64,000 bases of DNA, from positions 3,162,001 to 3,226,000 of the forward strand of contig CAJFCV020000001.1 of the NCBI GenBank assembly GCA_904066235.2, in the 5' to 3' direction. The position numbers were made by a program, and so were the translations under genes. This DNA is from Bursaphelenchus xylophilus. Its lineage: Eukaryota > Nematoda > Chromadorea > Rhabditida > Aphelenchoididae. Below, piece after piece: positions 13,326-24,300 of this stretch. Positions within the stretch are counted from its first letter, which is position 1; each line of letters opens with the position of its first letter. The notes under the pieces were generated by a model. That model searched no databases, was not told the DNA's origin, and saw only the letters and a list, made by a program, of their open reading frames with translations.

Positions 13326-16300
13326 GACAAGCCCCCGCTTCGCGGGGCCTTGACGTCGCTGTGCGCGCAAAGGTTGCCACACGTGCTCTACTGTTGATCG
13401 CGCACTACCTCTGGAGTCGCTGGCCCCGCTTCGCGCGGCCAGAAAAACGCGCTAACGCGCGTTCTACTTACTCAAGCCCGCGAGAAAGACATGCTCCGCT
13501 CCGACCCGGAGCAAATATTTCGAATCACAATCACTCACCCCAGCCAACCCAACTTTACCCCGCCCCCTTGGAATGGGGAATTCCGCTTTATTTCTCTGTC
13601 TTCTCTTCCGGTCTCTCGCTCTCCGCTCTCTCTCGAAATTCGAACTTGCGTAAAAGCAAAGGAATTTCCCTCTCTCGACTCGGCCTCGCACAAAAAAATC
13701 CAAAGTTGCGTAAAAGCAAAGGAATTTCCCTCTCTGGGCTCGGTCTCGCACAAAAAAATACAAAGTAACTCGCTGTTGGGGACGACTCGGCTCGGCCTCC
13801 GGCCTCGCCGAGTCGTATTTTAGGAAATGAAAGTGGTTTCTGGACCGGTTTTTCACGCTGAACACGATGGTCCAAGTCTCGATTCACGAAATTTGAATTT
13901 AACGGCCGCAGGGCAAAATTTCGGCCGAAACGCCCACTTTTGGCCGAAATTTGGCCAGTGCTCGCTGAATTCGAAAGCGATTGGGCTGAAATTTGGCACG
14001 ATTGAAGCTTGTGGAATTTGTCGAAAATTGACCCGAGCCGAATTTTGAATTTTACACTTTTGCCCTCGGGGCGTATTTAGTTCGCTGAAAAAATTTAATT
14101 TTGATCTGGACGGTCGTATTTTAGGAAAAGTTGGAGTTGCGCACATGAATATTACCTAAAATTTGATTCTGCGTCGATTGGTACCAAGATCGTGTCGATA
14201 GCTCCACTGGCAGCCGAGTTCTGGAAGGGCGGATCCAGAAAATTTCGAATTTTTGCCTTTGTCGCTAGGCGGGCGGGGTAAGATGGTCGTATGTTGGGAA
14301 GTGAAAGTTGTTTCTAGGGCAGTTTGATGTGCTGATTACGGGGCTTATCTCGAAAATCCGAAAAATTTGAAGTCTAAGCCCTGAGGGCGGATTTTCTGCA
14401 AAAAACCCCGAAAATTTTGCGCGCCGCATTCGATCTGCCTTAGGGCATGATATCAGAAGCCGAAAAAACGCACAGAGTAACTTCAGTCTATTCCTGAGCC
14501 AACACCGAGCCACTTTTTTGAATTTCGATCTAGTTTTTCCGGAAGAGCTTCCGGAAAATTTGGACTTTTTTCGGAAATTTCGGAAAATCTCGAATAGCTA
14601 AAATACGAAATACGACACAGTAACGCAATACATGGTTCTAGGGTATCTCGGTCTCGCACAAAAAAATTCAAAGTCCACCGCCATTGGGGACGACTCGGCT
14701 CGGCCTCCGGCCTCGCCGAGTCGTATTTTAGGAAATGAAAATGCTTTCCTGTCCAGTTTTTCACGCTGATCACGATGGTCCAAGTCTCGATTCACGAAAT
14801 TTGAATTTAGCGGCCGCAGGGCAAATTTTCGGCCGAACCGCCCACTTTTGGCCGAAATTTGGCCAGTGCTCACTGAATTCGAAAGCGATTGGGCTGAAAT
14901 TTGGCACGATTGAAGCTTGTGGAATTTGTCGAAAATTGACCCGAGCCGAATTTTGAATTTTACACTTTTGCCCTCGGGGCGTATTTAGTTCGCTGAAAAA
15001 ATTTAATTTTGGTCTGGACGGTCGTATTTTACGAAAAGTCGGAGTTGCGCACATGAATATTACCCAAAATTTGATTCTGCGTCGAATGGTACCAAAATCA
15101 GGAATCAAATAGAAAATAAGGTAGTAGATTAAATTTGTGATTTTTAGAGACCATTGCAATCCATTTTCATGCGATTTGACCGAAGTTACAGCCGAAACAA
15201 ATTTACATTGCACTTGAGTTTTTTTCGCTTGTGTTCTTATTAAAATATTCTTTTTCGCTTATGTAAGTAGGGCTCCGGTCGGCTCCAGCCTTCGGCTGGA
15301 GCCTCCCGGAGCAGCAGGCGAGCTGGCTCGGCCTTCGGCCTCGCCAGCTCGCGATAAATTTTTATTCAAATAGTCTTTTTCGCTTGTGTTTTTTTATTAA
15401 AATAGTTTTTTTCGCTTGTGTTCTTATTAAAATAGTCTGTTTCGCTTATGTAAGGTCGGCTCCAGCCTTCGGCTGGGGCCCCCCGGAGGAGCAGGCGAGC
15501 TGGCTCGGCCTTCGGCCTCGCCAGCTCGCGATAATTTTTCACTTGTGTAAGGAATTCGCACTTTTGGCCGAAATTTGGCCAGTGCTCACTGAATTCGAAA
15601 GCGATTGGGCTGAAATTTGGCACGATTGAAGCTTGTGGAATTTGTCGAAAATTGACCCGAGGCGAATTTTGAATTTTACACTTTTGCCCTCGGGGCGTAT
15701 TTAGTTCGCTGAAAAAATTTAAGTTTGGTCTGGACGGTCGTATTTTAGGAAAAGTTGGAGTTGCGCACATGAATATTACCTAAAATTTGATTCTGCGTCG
15801 ATTGGTACCAAGATCGTGTCGATAGCTCCACTGGCAGCCGAGTTCTGGAAGGGCGGATCCAGAAAATTTCGAATTTTTGCCTTTGTCGCTAGGCGGGCGG
15901 GGTAAGATGGTCGTATGTTGGGAGGTGAAAGTTGTTTCTAGGGCAGTTTGAGGTGCTGATTACGGGGCAAATCTCGAAAATCCGAAAAATTTGAAGTCCG
16001 AGCCCTGAGGGCCGATTTTTTCAAAAAATCCCGAAAAATAATTTTCCACGGAAAACGCCGGACTTCTGAGGCGTTTCCAGAAGCTGAAAAAATTCAGTAG
16101 ATAGTCTGAGTGATCCCCGAGGGTAAGACAGGGCCCGATTTTTGAATTTCGATCTAGTTTTCCCGGAAAAAATTCCGGAAAATTGGGCCTTTTTTGGGAA
16201 ATTTCGGAAAATCTCGAATAGCTAAAATACGAAATACGATAGCAATATACGAAAGGTGGTTCTAGAGTAAGTCAGGCATGCTGAATCAGAATCCGTTGTC

Positions 16301-16775
16301 AAAATCCAGAAATTCCGTCATCTTGATGGTGAAATCTGGAAAAAAGCGAAAAATGCCGAAAATCGCTTATAACTTTCGACCGGTCGATAATTGTAAATTG
16401 TAAGTGGGCTTCAGAAGTCTTAGAATTTTGCGTAGAATACGATTCAATCAAAAAATTCCCGCTAATTCCACCCATAGGTCAGAAACCCTCAGGGCATATA
16501 TGACAAAATTTCGAAAATCCGCGAAGTTCCGTCACAGATAGTTGATGAACATGATGCAAAGAGCTCGGAAACGTTTCTCTGTAAGAAAAAAGTTACAGGC
16601 GATCTAAGGTCAAAAAATTTCATTTTCAACAGGGCGCAGCTCGCGGGAAAAGCAAAATTTCCACTAAGCGCTGATGCCAAAAGTCTTAGAAGTTTGTGTA
16701 GCAACTTCACTAAAAATTTTTTCCCGATATCTCAACGTTGAATAGTTTTCAGTTTAGTTTTTTAGGGTATCTTTC
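13326..16775. repeat. Rearranged double unit of the array
   Basis: The unit runs normally to about 14640. It then jumps from the GCAATACATGGTTCTAGGGT block straight into the CTCGGTCTCGCACAAAAAAA block of another copy, continues to about 15092, is interrupted by a foreign repeat (15093-15552), and resumes at 15553 inside the GGCCGAAATTTGGCC block. The result is 3,450 bp in place of two full units. Confidence 0.8.
15093..15552. repeat. Insertion of the AT-repeat / GC-hairpin family
   Basis: The piece contains GGAATCAAATAGAAAATAAG and then two copies of a GC-rich double hairpin (near 15270 and 15455) containing GGCTCCAGCCTTCGGCTGGA and GGCTCGGCCTTCGGCCTCGC. The same pair occurs once near 29950 and five times at 33.6-34.45 kb. 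It interrupts the 1.85-kb array, so it arrived later or by recombination. Confidence 0.75.
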
Positions 16776-18598
16776 GACAAGCCCCCGCTTCGCGGGGCCT
16801 TGACGTCGCTGTGCGCGCAAAGGTTGCCCCTGCACAGTGTCGCTGATCGCGCACTACCTCTGGAGTCGCTGGCCACGCTTCGCGCGGCCAGAAAAACGCG
16901 CTAACGCGCGTTCTACTTACTCAAGCCCGCGAGAAAGACATGCTCCGCTCCGACCCGGAGCAAATATTTCGAATCAAAATCACTCACCCCAGCCAACCCT
17001 AATTTACTCCGCCCCCTTGAAATGGGGAACTCCGCTTCCTTTCTCCGACTTCTCATCCGGTCTCTCGCTCTCCGCTCTCTCTCGAAATTCGAACTTGCGT
17101 AAAAGCAAAGGAATTTCCCTCCCTCGCTCTCCGCTCTCTCTCGAAATCCAAACTTGCGTAAAAGCAAAGGAATTTCCCTCTCTGGGCTGTCTCGCACAAA
17201 AAAATACAAAGTCCACCGCTGTTGGGGACGACTCGGCTCGGCCTCCGGCCTCGCCGAGTCGTATTTTAGGAAATGAAAGTGGTTTCTGGACCGGTTTTTC
17301 ACGCTGAACACGATGGTCCAAGTCTCGATTCACGAAATTTGAATTTAGCGGCCGTGAGGCTGATTTTCGGCCGAAACGCCCACTTTTGGTCGAAATTTGG
17401 CCAGTGCTCGCTGAATTCGAAAGCGATTGGGCTGAAATTTGGCACGATTGAAGCTTGTGGAATTTGTCGAAAATTGACCCGAGCCGAATTTTGAATTTTA
17501 CACTTTTGCCCTCGGGGCGTATTTAGTTCGCTGAAAAAATTTAATTTTGGTCTGGACGGTCGTATTTTAGGAAAAGTTGGAGTTGCGCACATGAATATTA
17601 CCCAAAATTTGATTCTGCGTCGATTGGTACCAAGATCGTGTCGATAGCTCCACTGGCAGCCGAGTTCTGGAAGGGCGGATCCAGAAAATTTCGAATTTTT
17701 GCCTTTGTCGCTAGGCGGGCGGGGTAAGATGGTCGTATGTTGGGAAGTGAAAGTTGTTTCTAGGGCAGTTTGACGTGATGATTACGGGGCTTATCTCGAA
17801 AATCCGAAAAATTTGAAGTCTGAGCCCTGAGGGCGGATTTTGTGCAAAAAATCCCGAAAATTTTGCGCCGGTCAAAACGCCGGACCGGAACGTCGGATTC
17901 AGAAGCTGAAAAAAATGTAGTAGACACTACTATGTAGCCCGAAGACCTACACGACGCCCGATTTTTGAATTTCGATCTAGTTTTCCTGAAAAAAATTCCG
18001 GAAAATTAGGACTTTTTTCGGAAATTTCGGAAAATCTCGAATAGCTAAAATACGAAATACGACACAGTAACGCAATACATGGTTCTAGGGTATATCAGGC
18101 ATGCTGAATCAGAATCCGTTGTCAAAATCCAGAAATTCCGTCATCTTGATGGTGAAATCTGGAAAAATCCGAAAAATGCCGAAAATCGCTTATAACTTTC
18201 GACCGGTCGATAATTGTAAATTATAAGTTGGGTTCAGAAGTCTTAGAATTTCGTGCTGAATACGATGGAATCAAAAAATTCCCGCTAATTCCACCCATAG
18301 GTCAGAAACCCTCAGGGCATATATGACAAAATTTCGAAAAAACGCAAAGTTCCGTCACGAACAGTTGATGAACATCATGTAAAAAGCTCGGAAACTTTTC
18401 TCTGTAAGAAAAAAGTTACAGGCGATCAAAAGTCAAAAAATTTCATTTTCAACAGGGCGCAGCTCGCGCGAAACGAAAAATTTCAACTATCCGCTAATGC
18501 CAAAAGTCTTAGAATTTTGTGTAGCAACTTCACTAAAAATTTTTTCCCGATACCTCAACGTTGAATAGTTTTCAGTTTAGTTTCTTAGGGTATCTTTC
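16776..18598. repeat. Array unit, 1823 bp
   Basis: A complete unit with its own variants: two copies of the internal TTGCGTAAAAGCAAAGGAAT repeat, and a divergent block at about 17870-17960 where the other units also differ. Confidence 0.8.
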
Positions 18599-20483
18599 GA
18601 CAAGCCCCCGCTTCGCGGGGCCTTGACGTCGCTGTGCGCGCAAAGGTTGCCCATCTTGAAGGTTGTTGATCGCGCACTACCTCTGGAGTCGCTGGCCCCG
18701 CTTCGCGCGGCCAGAAAAACGCGCTAACGCGCGTTCTACTTACTCAAGCCCGCGAAAAAGACATGCTCCGCTCCGACCCGGAGCAAATATTTCGAATCGC
18801 AATCACTCACCCCAGCCAACCCTAATTTACCCCGCCCCCTTGGAATGGGGAATTCCGCTTTATTTCTCCGTCTTCTCTTCCGGTCTCTCGCTCTCCGCTC
18901 TCTCTCGAAATTCAAACTTGCGTAAAAGCAAAGGAATTTCCCTCTCTCGGCTCGGCCTCGCACAAAGAAATCCAAAGTTGCGTAAAAGCAAAGGAATTTC
19001 CCTCTCTCGCTCTCCGCTCTCTCTCGAAATTCGAACTTGCGTAAAAGCAAAGGAATTTCCCTCTCTCGGCTCGGTCTCGCACAAAAAAATACAAAGTCCA
19101 CCGCTGTTGGAGACGACTCGGCTCGGCCTCCGGCCTCGCCGAGTCGTATTTTAGGAAATGAAAGTGGTTTCTGGACCGGTTTTTCACGCTGAACACGATG
19201 GTCCAAGTCTCGATTCACGAAATTTAAATTTAGCGGCCGCAGGGCAAATTTTCGGCCGAACCGCCCAATTTTGGCCGAAATTTGGCCAGTGCTCACTGAA
19301 TTCGAAAGCGATTTGGCTGAAATTTGGCACGATTGAAGCTTGTGGAATTTGTCGAAAATTGACCCGAGCCGAATTTTGAATTTTACACTTTTGCCCTCGG
19401 GGCGTATTTAGTTCGCTGAAAAAATTTAATTTTGATCTGGACGGTCGTATTTTAGGAAAAGTTGGAGTTTCGCACATGAATATTACCCAAAATTTGATTC
19501 TGCGTCGATTGGTACCAAAATCGTGTCGATAGCTCCACTGGCAGCCGAGTTCTGGAAGGGCGGATCCAGAAAATTTCGAATTTTTGCCTTTGTCGCTAGG
19601 CGGGCGGGGTAAGATGGTCGTATGTTGGGAAGTGAAAGTTGTTTCTAGGGCAGTTTGATGTGCTAATTACGGGGCTTATCTCGAAAACCCGAAAAATTTG
19701 AAGTCTGAGCCCTGAGGGCGGATTTTGTGCAAAAAATCCCGAAAATTTTGCGCCAACAGTTTGATCTGACTTCCGGCAGGGTCCCAGTAGCCGAAAAAAA
19801 TTCCAGCGATAGCTGAGACTAATAGCTATGTCGCTGTGGAGCCGGATTTTTGAATTTCGATCTAGTTTTCCAGAAAAAAATTCCGGAAAATTTGGAGTTT
19901 TTTCGGAAATTTCGGAAAATCTCGAATAGCTAAAATACGAAATACGACAGCAAGATACGAAAGGTGGTTCTAGGGTATGTCAGGCATGCTGAATCAGAAT
20001 CCGTTGTCAAAATCCAGAAATTCCGTCATCTTGATGGTGAAAAATGGAAATTTCGGAAAATCGGGAATAACTATCGACCGGTCGATAAATCGACTATGGT
20101 GTAACGGGATGTTTTTCATTACTCGAGGTGTGGATACGAATGGAATTTGAGTTTTTTTCACTCCGATGCCCTGAAGGCTCAAACTGCTATATCGCCCTGG
20201 GGGCATGTTATGCAAATTTCGAAAATCCGCGAAGTTCCGTCACAGATAGTTGATGAACATGATGCAAAGAACTCGGAAACTTTTCTCTGTAAGAAAAAAG
20301 TTACAGGCGATCCAAAATCGAAAAATTTCATTTTCAACAGGGCGCAGCTCGCGCGAAAAGCAAAATTTCAACTATCCGCTGATGCCAAAAGTCTTAGAAT
20401 TTTGTGTAGCAACTTCACTAAAAATTTTTTTCCGATAACTCAACGTTGAATAGTTTTCGGATATGTTTCTTATATGTATCTTC
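18599..20483. repeat. Array unit, 1885 bp
   Basis: A complete unit. It has three copies of the internal TTGCGTAAAAGCAAAGGAAT repeat where other units have two, which accounts for part of its extra length. Confidence 0.8.
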
Positions 20484-20865
20484 GACAAGCCCCCGCTTCG
20501 CGGGGCCTTGACGTCGCTGTGCGCGCAAAGGTTGCCCAACATGAAGTTGACTTGATCGCGTGCACTACAGTTGATCGTCCAGGCCACGCTTCGCGTGGCC
20601 AACAACGCGCTGGCGCGCGTTATACTTACTCAAGCTCGACAGTTATGGTCAGGTAAAGGCCGCGCGCCAGCGCTACCTGTCGTCAGCTAAAGGCTGTGCG
20701 CCAGCGCTACCTTCCATAAGTTTACTTTGTAGTCATTAACCGGCTCTTGGTGAAAAGCCTCCCCGCCACGTCAAGGCGGCCGGTCTTCGGGGAAGTGGTG
20801 TTATTTTTTTTTGGAAAAAATAACAAAACCTTTGCCCTTCTCTTTTTATGAATTTCAATTACTGC
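20484..20865. repeat. Terminal array module next to the Helitron 3' side
   Basis: Starts like an array unit but switches after about 20640 to CGCGCGCCAGCGCTACCT repeats and a GC hairpin near 20765-20800, then meets the downstream side of the Helitron helicase frame. It is the same subtype as the module at 9437. Being GC-rich and hairpin-forming at the 3' side of the coding strand, it is where a Helitron 3' terminus would be expected, but I found no convincing CTRR end. Confidence 0.5.
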
Positions 20866-21300
20866 TCATTTCCCAGCAGGTTTCTGAGGGTATTTCGACT
20901 TCTGATTCTCGTAAATTTTATCGAGATCGCGCAGGAACTCTGTCACTCGCCCGTATACCACATTATCAATCTCGTCTGTATCGACGTGAGAGTAGATGTG
21001 GATATCTGCAACTCTTCTTGTGCGACTAAGCGCCACATACGTCTGGCCATGACTGAAGACTGGATCGTCTAAGTACAAACCGACGATGTTCAAAGTTTGA
21101 CCTTGCGCACGATTAATCGACATCGCAAAGGCCAACTGCAACGGGAACTGATACCGCGTAAAGCGGATTCCAGCTTTAGATTGCTTTGGAGGTCGGTAGT
21201 CGAACCGACTCCGAGCGATCAGGGCGGTTTGCCCAAGATTGCCGTTCGGGTCAATCTTTTGACACTCAATGAGGTCGTTGTTCAAGGCAACTACGCGCAT
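20866..21300 (-). pseudogene. Helitron helicase C-terminus, frameshifted from main frame
   Basis: About 144 codons carrying the last helicase motifs, INRAQGQTL and TYVALSRTR, normally at the C-terminal end of Pif1/Helitron helicases. Homology to the family continues upstream in this frame (NGTRM just before the overlap), so one base is missing from the main frame at or near the TTTT run at 21338-21341. It ends at a stop at 20866. A real one-base deletion inactivates this copy; a sequencing error in the run is equally possible. Confidence 0.88.
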
Positions 21301-24300
21301 TCTTGTTCCGTTCGAAAAGCCTGTTCGAACGGATAAGTTTTGCGCAAAACGACATCAACTCCAACTTTGAGTTTGAGTTCTCCGGGAGGCATATTGCCGT
21401 CGTTTACTTTGCAAATCTGTTCTTGCATTGCTTCGATGACAGTATGGTCAAAGTTACTGACATCCTCGGGATTCGGGGTATTTACCGAGACGTATACATG
21501 TTCTTTACCGGGGAAACGGTCAAGAATTTCTGTGTTCAGGTTCATTACAGTCTGAACCCTCGGAGCTAAGATAGCCATTGCCGTCGGTCTATCTTGGAGA
21601 CCCAACTGGAGGTGACTCCGAGGGAACACAGCCTCGATCATGTCTTGAGGACTTGTGTGGTTGTGTATCTCTGGATGAAGCTTATGCCTCAGAGATATCA
21701 AGGACAATGTTGAACTGAAGTTAGTCCCGGAGCCAATCTCACTGAGAAACTGTCTGTAGCTCCGTTCATCGGCTCTTGTTCTGTGATTTTGTTTCAGTAC
21801 GATGTACTGCATCTCAGAAGCCTTTGAAATTAAGGACTTTGTCCACTCTTGACCAATCGATAGATCAGGGCAGACTGGCAATATCTGCTGATAATCGCCG
21901 CCATACACGATAACTAATTGACGGTCAATGTCGCCCGCTTTTCGAACGTGACGTAAGAGCCGTTGCAAATAGTTATAAAGATCGACGTTAAGCTGGCTTG
22001 ATTCGTCGATGATCAATAAGCCAAGTTCACGAAGACGTTGGGCTTTTTGATCTTCGTACTTTAGTGTCGGAAGAGTATCCGAGTCAAGATTAATCGGGGC
22101 CCATATCAGGTTGTGAAGAGTCTGCCCGGTCTTAATTAAGTTCGCAGCAACGCCAGTTGTGGCAGTTGCTGCGTGCTTGATGCCCTGCTCTTGACAATAG
22201 TCAATGAGCTCATTGTAAAGGGTTGTTTTCCCTGTTCCGCCTGCTCCATGTAAGAAGAATTGACGGTGTGGAATGGCTTTGTTTTGAGGCGCCAATTCCA
22301 ATGCTTTCGTTATCATGTCGAATGCGTATTGCTGATCATCTCCAAAGCTGACCTTAGGCTTTTTAGGCTCAGCAGGACGATCAGTGCTGTCGAACTCACC
22401 GATAAATAAGTCCTCGTTCTCACCGTGAACGTCTGGATCGTAAGTTCCAGTTAGTGGTGGTAAATTGAACGACTCGTACTTCCCACCCATGTTGGAGAGG
22501 TAATAACTGAGAAGTTCCAAAGCTCTACGCTCCTGCCTTTGCCTAATTTCATCATCCGGCATATTGGGTCTGTGGAACGGAGGCATCAACATGTGGATCT
22601 TGTAGTCGTTCCACAGTTGAAGCTGGTCTTCAATAAGTTCACCTGCTTCAATTAGTACTTGGGCAAACAAAAACACAAAGTGTTTACATGTGCGGCCCCG
22701 GGCTTGATCAAGAGCATGTCGCCAGAGGACATCTGAATGGAAGAGTCCTCGAGCTTGTGCAGCTTCCAAGAACGTGGCAAAGATCTGGTCTTCGTGCGTT
22801 CGGCACTCTTCGAAGCTCTTGAGGCATGGAACGGTCAGAATAATTGATCTCAAGGCCAATAACTCCTTGTTCTTCACCGAGACTTCGCGCAATTGCACGA
22901 TCTTTTTCATTTGTTTTTTGTACTTTCTGTACGTCTTTGTCTTGTAGTCGTACGCATAGGTTCTGTTCAATTCAACGTACGTCAGATCAGCTGTTTCTTC
23001 AGCGTTTTCTGCGCAGTACTCAAAGTATGCGGTCAACCGGGAATACACATTAGGATTCAGGTTGCTGACTCTTTGTGCTATGTTTTCGATAGGCTCTCCG
23101 TCAGCCGCGTAAACATGGCTGTCTCCGGGCATGTGAATGCCAATTTGCTCCACAATGTGGGAGACGAAGACAGGCCCGAAGCTGAAAATGCGAAGGTGAG
23201 CTTCTTGGGGCGTGATGTAATTTGCGCCCATGTAGAATTGGGGCTCATGAATATCCACGTTCTTAGTCTTTGGATTTATTTCAATGCCATATACCTTCTC
23301 GGTATTATTCTTTTTCTCGGGGTCAATCTCATTCTCTTCGAACGGGTGGTCCTCGCCGAGCTTTGCTTGTCTTTCTTTTTCAAGTTCCTTTTCTTTCTGC
23401 TTCTGAGCTTCGAGAGCTTCAAATTCAGAAATGACTTGAACGATAGCTTGATCATTCCCCTTTAAGATATACTTTAATACGTATGCGGGGGTGCCGTTGG
23501 TGCACACAGCCTCAACGTTTGAGTGACCGTCCCACCATGTGAGCAAAGTCTTGTTGTATGGTACAACATGACGGTCGTTGTAGACGCGTTGAACGCTGTC
23601 CACCATTTTACTTCCGGAATGGACTGGGGCTGTGACGTCCTTTCCACGCTCCAACCTTTGATAGGCCACATATCCAGGGCCAATTCTGGTTTCCGGAACA
23701 ATTTCCTGAGGATAGCGCCGGGTGCACTTTCCGTTTTTGTCCCGGCACAGATCGGTTTCTTTGCAGTCATGGATCATGTACCGAAGAACCTTGTCATGAA
23801 CTTCAGCATCGGCGACGGGGTCTGGAAATCGGGCCGATATAAATTCGTCGACAACGTGGGCCGACATTTCTTTGTGCTCAGTCCAGAGGAGCAAGTGAAC
23901 ATGTGGATTTCCTCTTTTCTGGAATTCCAAAGACATGTAGTAGCCTAGGCATTGCCCAAACCACCCTTGTTGTCCTTTCTGCGGAGGCGCGATACGCCTC
24001 ATGAGTTCGACAACCTTTTGCCGAAAAACTCGGTTTAGAATGTCGTATGCATTCTTCGGCTCAATTCCTTTATTTCCGCATAGATGGAGGAAGTCGGGCC
24101 ATTCTGAGTTTGCAGTCAACGTTATGAAGAAACTGGGCGAACCCAATGTCTGAGCCATTGCTACACAGTTCGAATACTGTCGCTGATAATAGCGACGGCT
24201 GTATCGGTGACCTGGAGGCATCCTGGTCAGCTTACCGAGCTGATAGCCTTTGGACTTCTGCTTGAGAAGTTCCGAAAAGTTTTCGCGGACATATTTAGCG

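Larger units (their letters stand above)
9437..20800. repeat. Large modular tandem array, ~1.85-kb units
   Basis: A module starting GACAAGCCCCCGCTTCGCGG recurs at 11480, 13326, 16776, 18599 and 20484, with a variant at 9437. Spacings are 1846, 3450 (one rearranged double unit), 1823 and 1885 bp. Unit order is: GC hairpin module, CT-rich block, GC palindrome with TCGTATTTTAGGAAATGAAAG, a block with GGCACGATTGAAGC, a block with GGTACCAAGATCGTG, a block with CGACCGGTCGATA, then the next unit. Open frames occur on both strands but differ from unit to unit, so the array is non-coding. It abuts the Helitron and sits inside the proposed dlk-1 intron. Confidence 0.9.

Noticed and set aside
11515..19296. 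Open frames of 70-190 codons on both strands of the 1.85-kb array, some identical between units
   Set aside because: They arise from GC-rich repeat DNA without stops, overlap each other on opposite strands, and change length or frame from unit to unit. Identity between the units at 11.5 and 13.4 kb reflects DNA identity, not protein selection.
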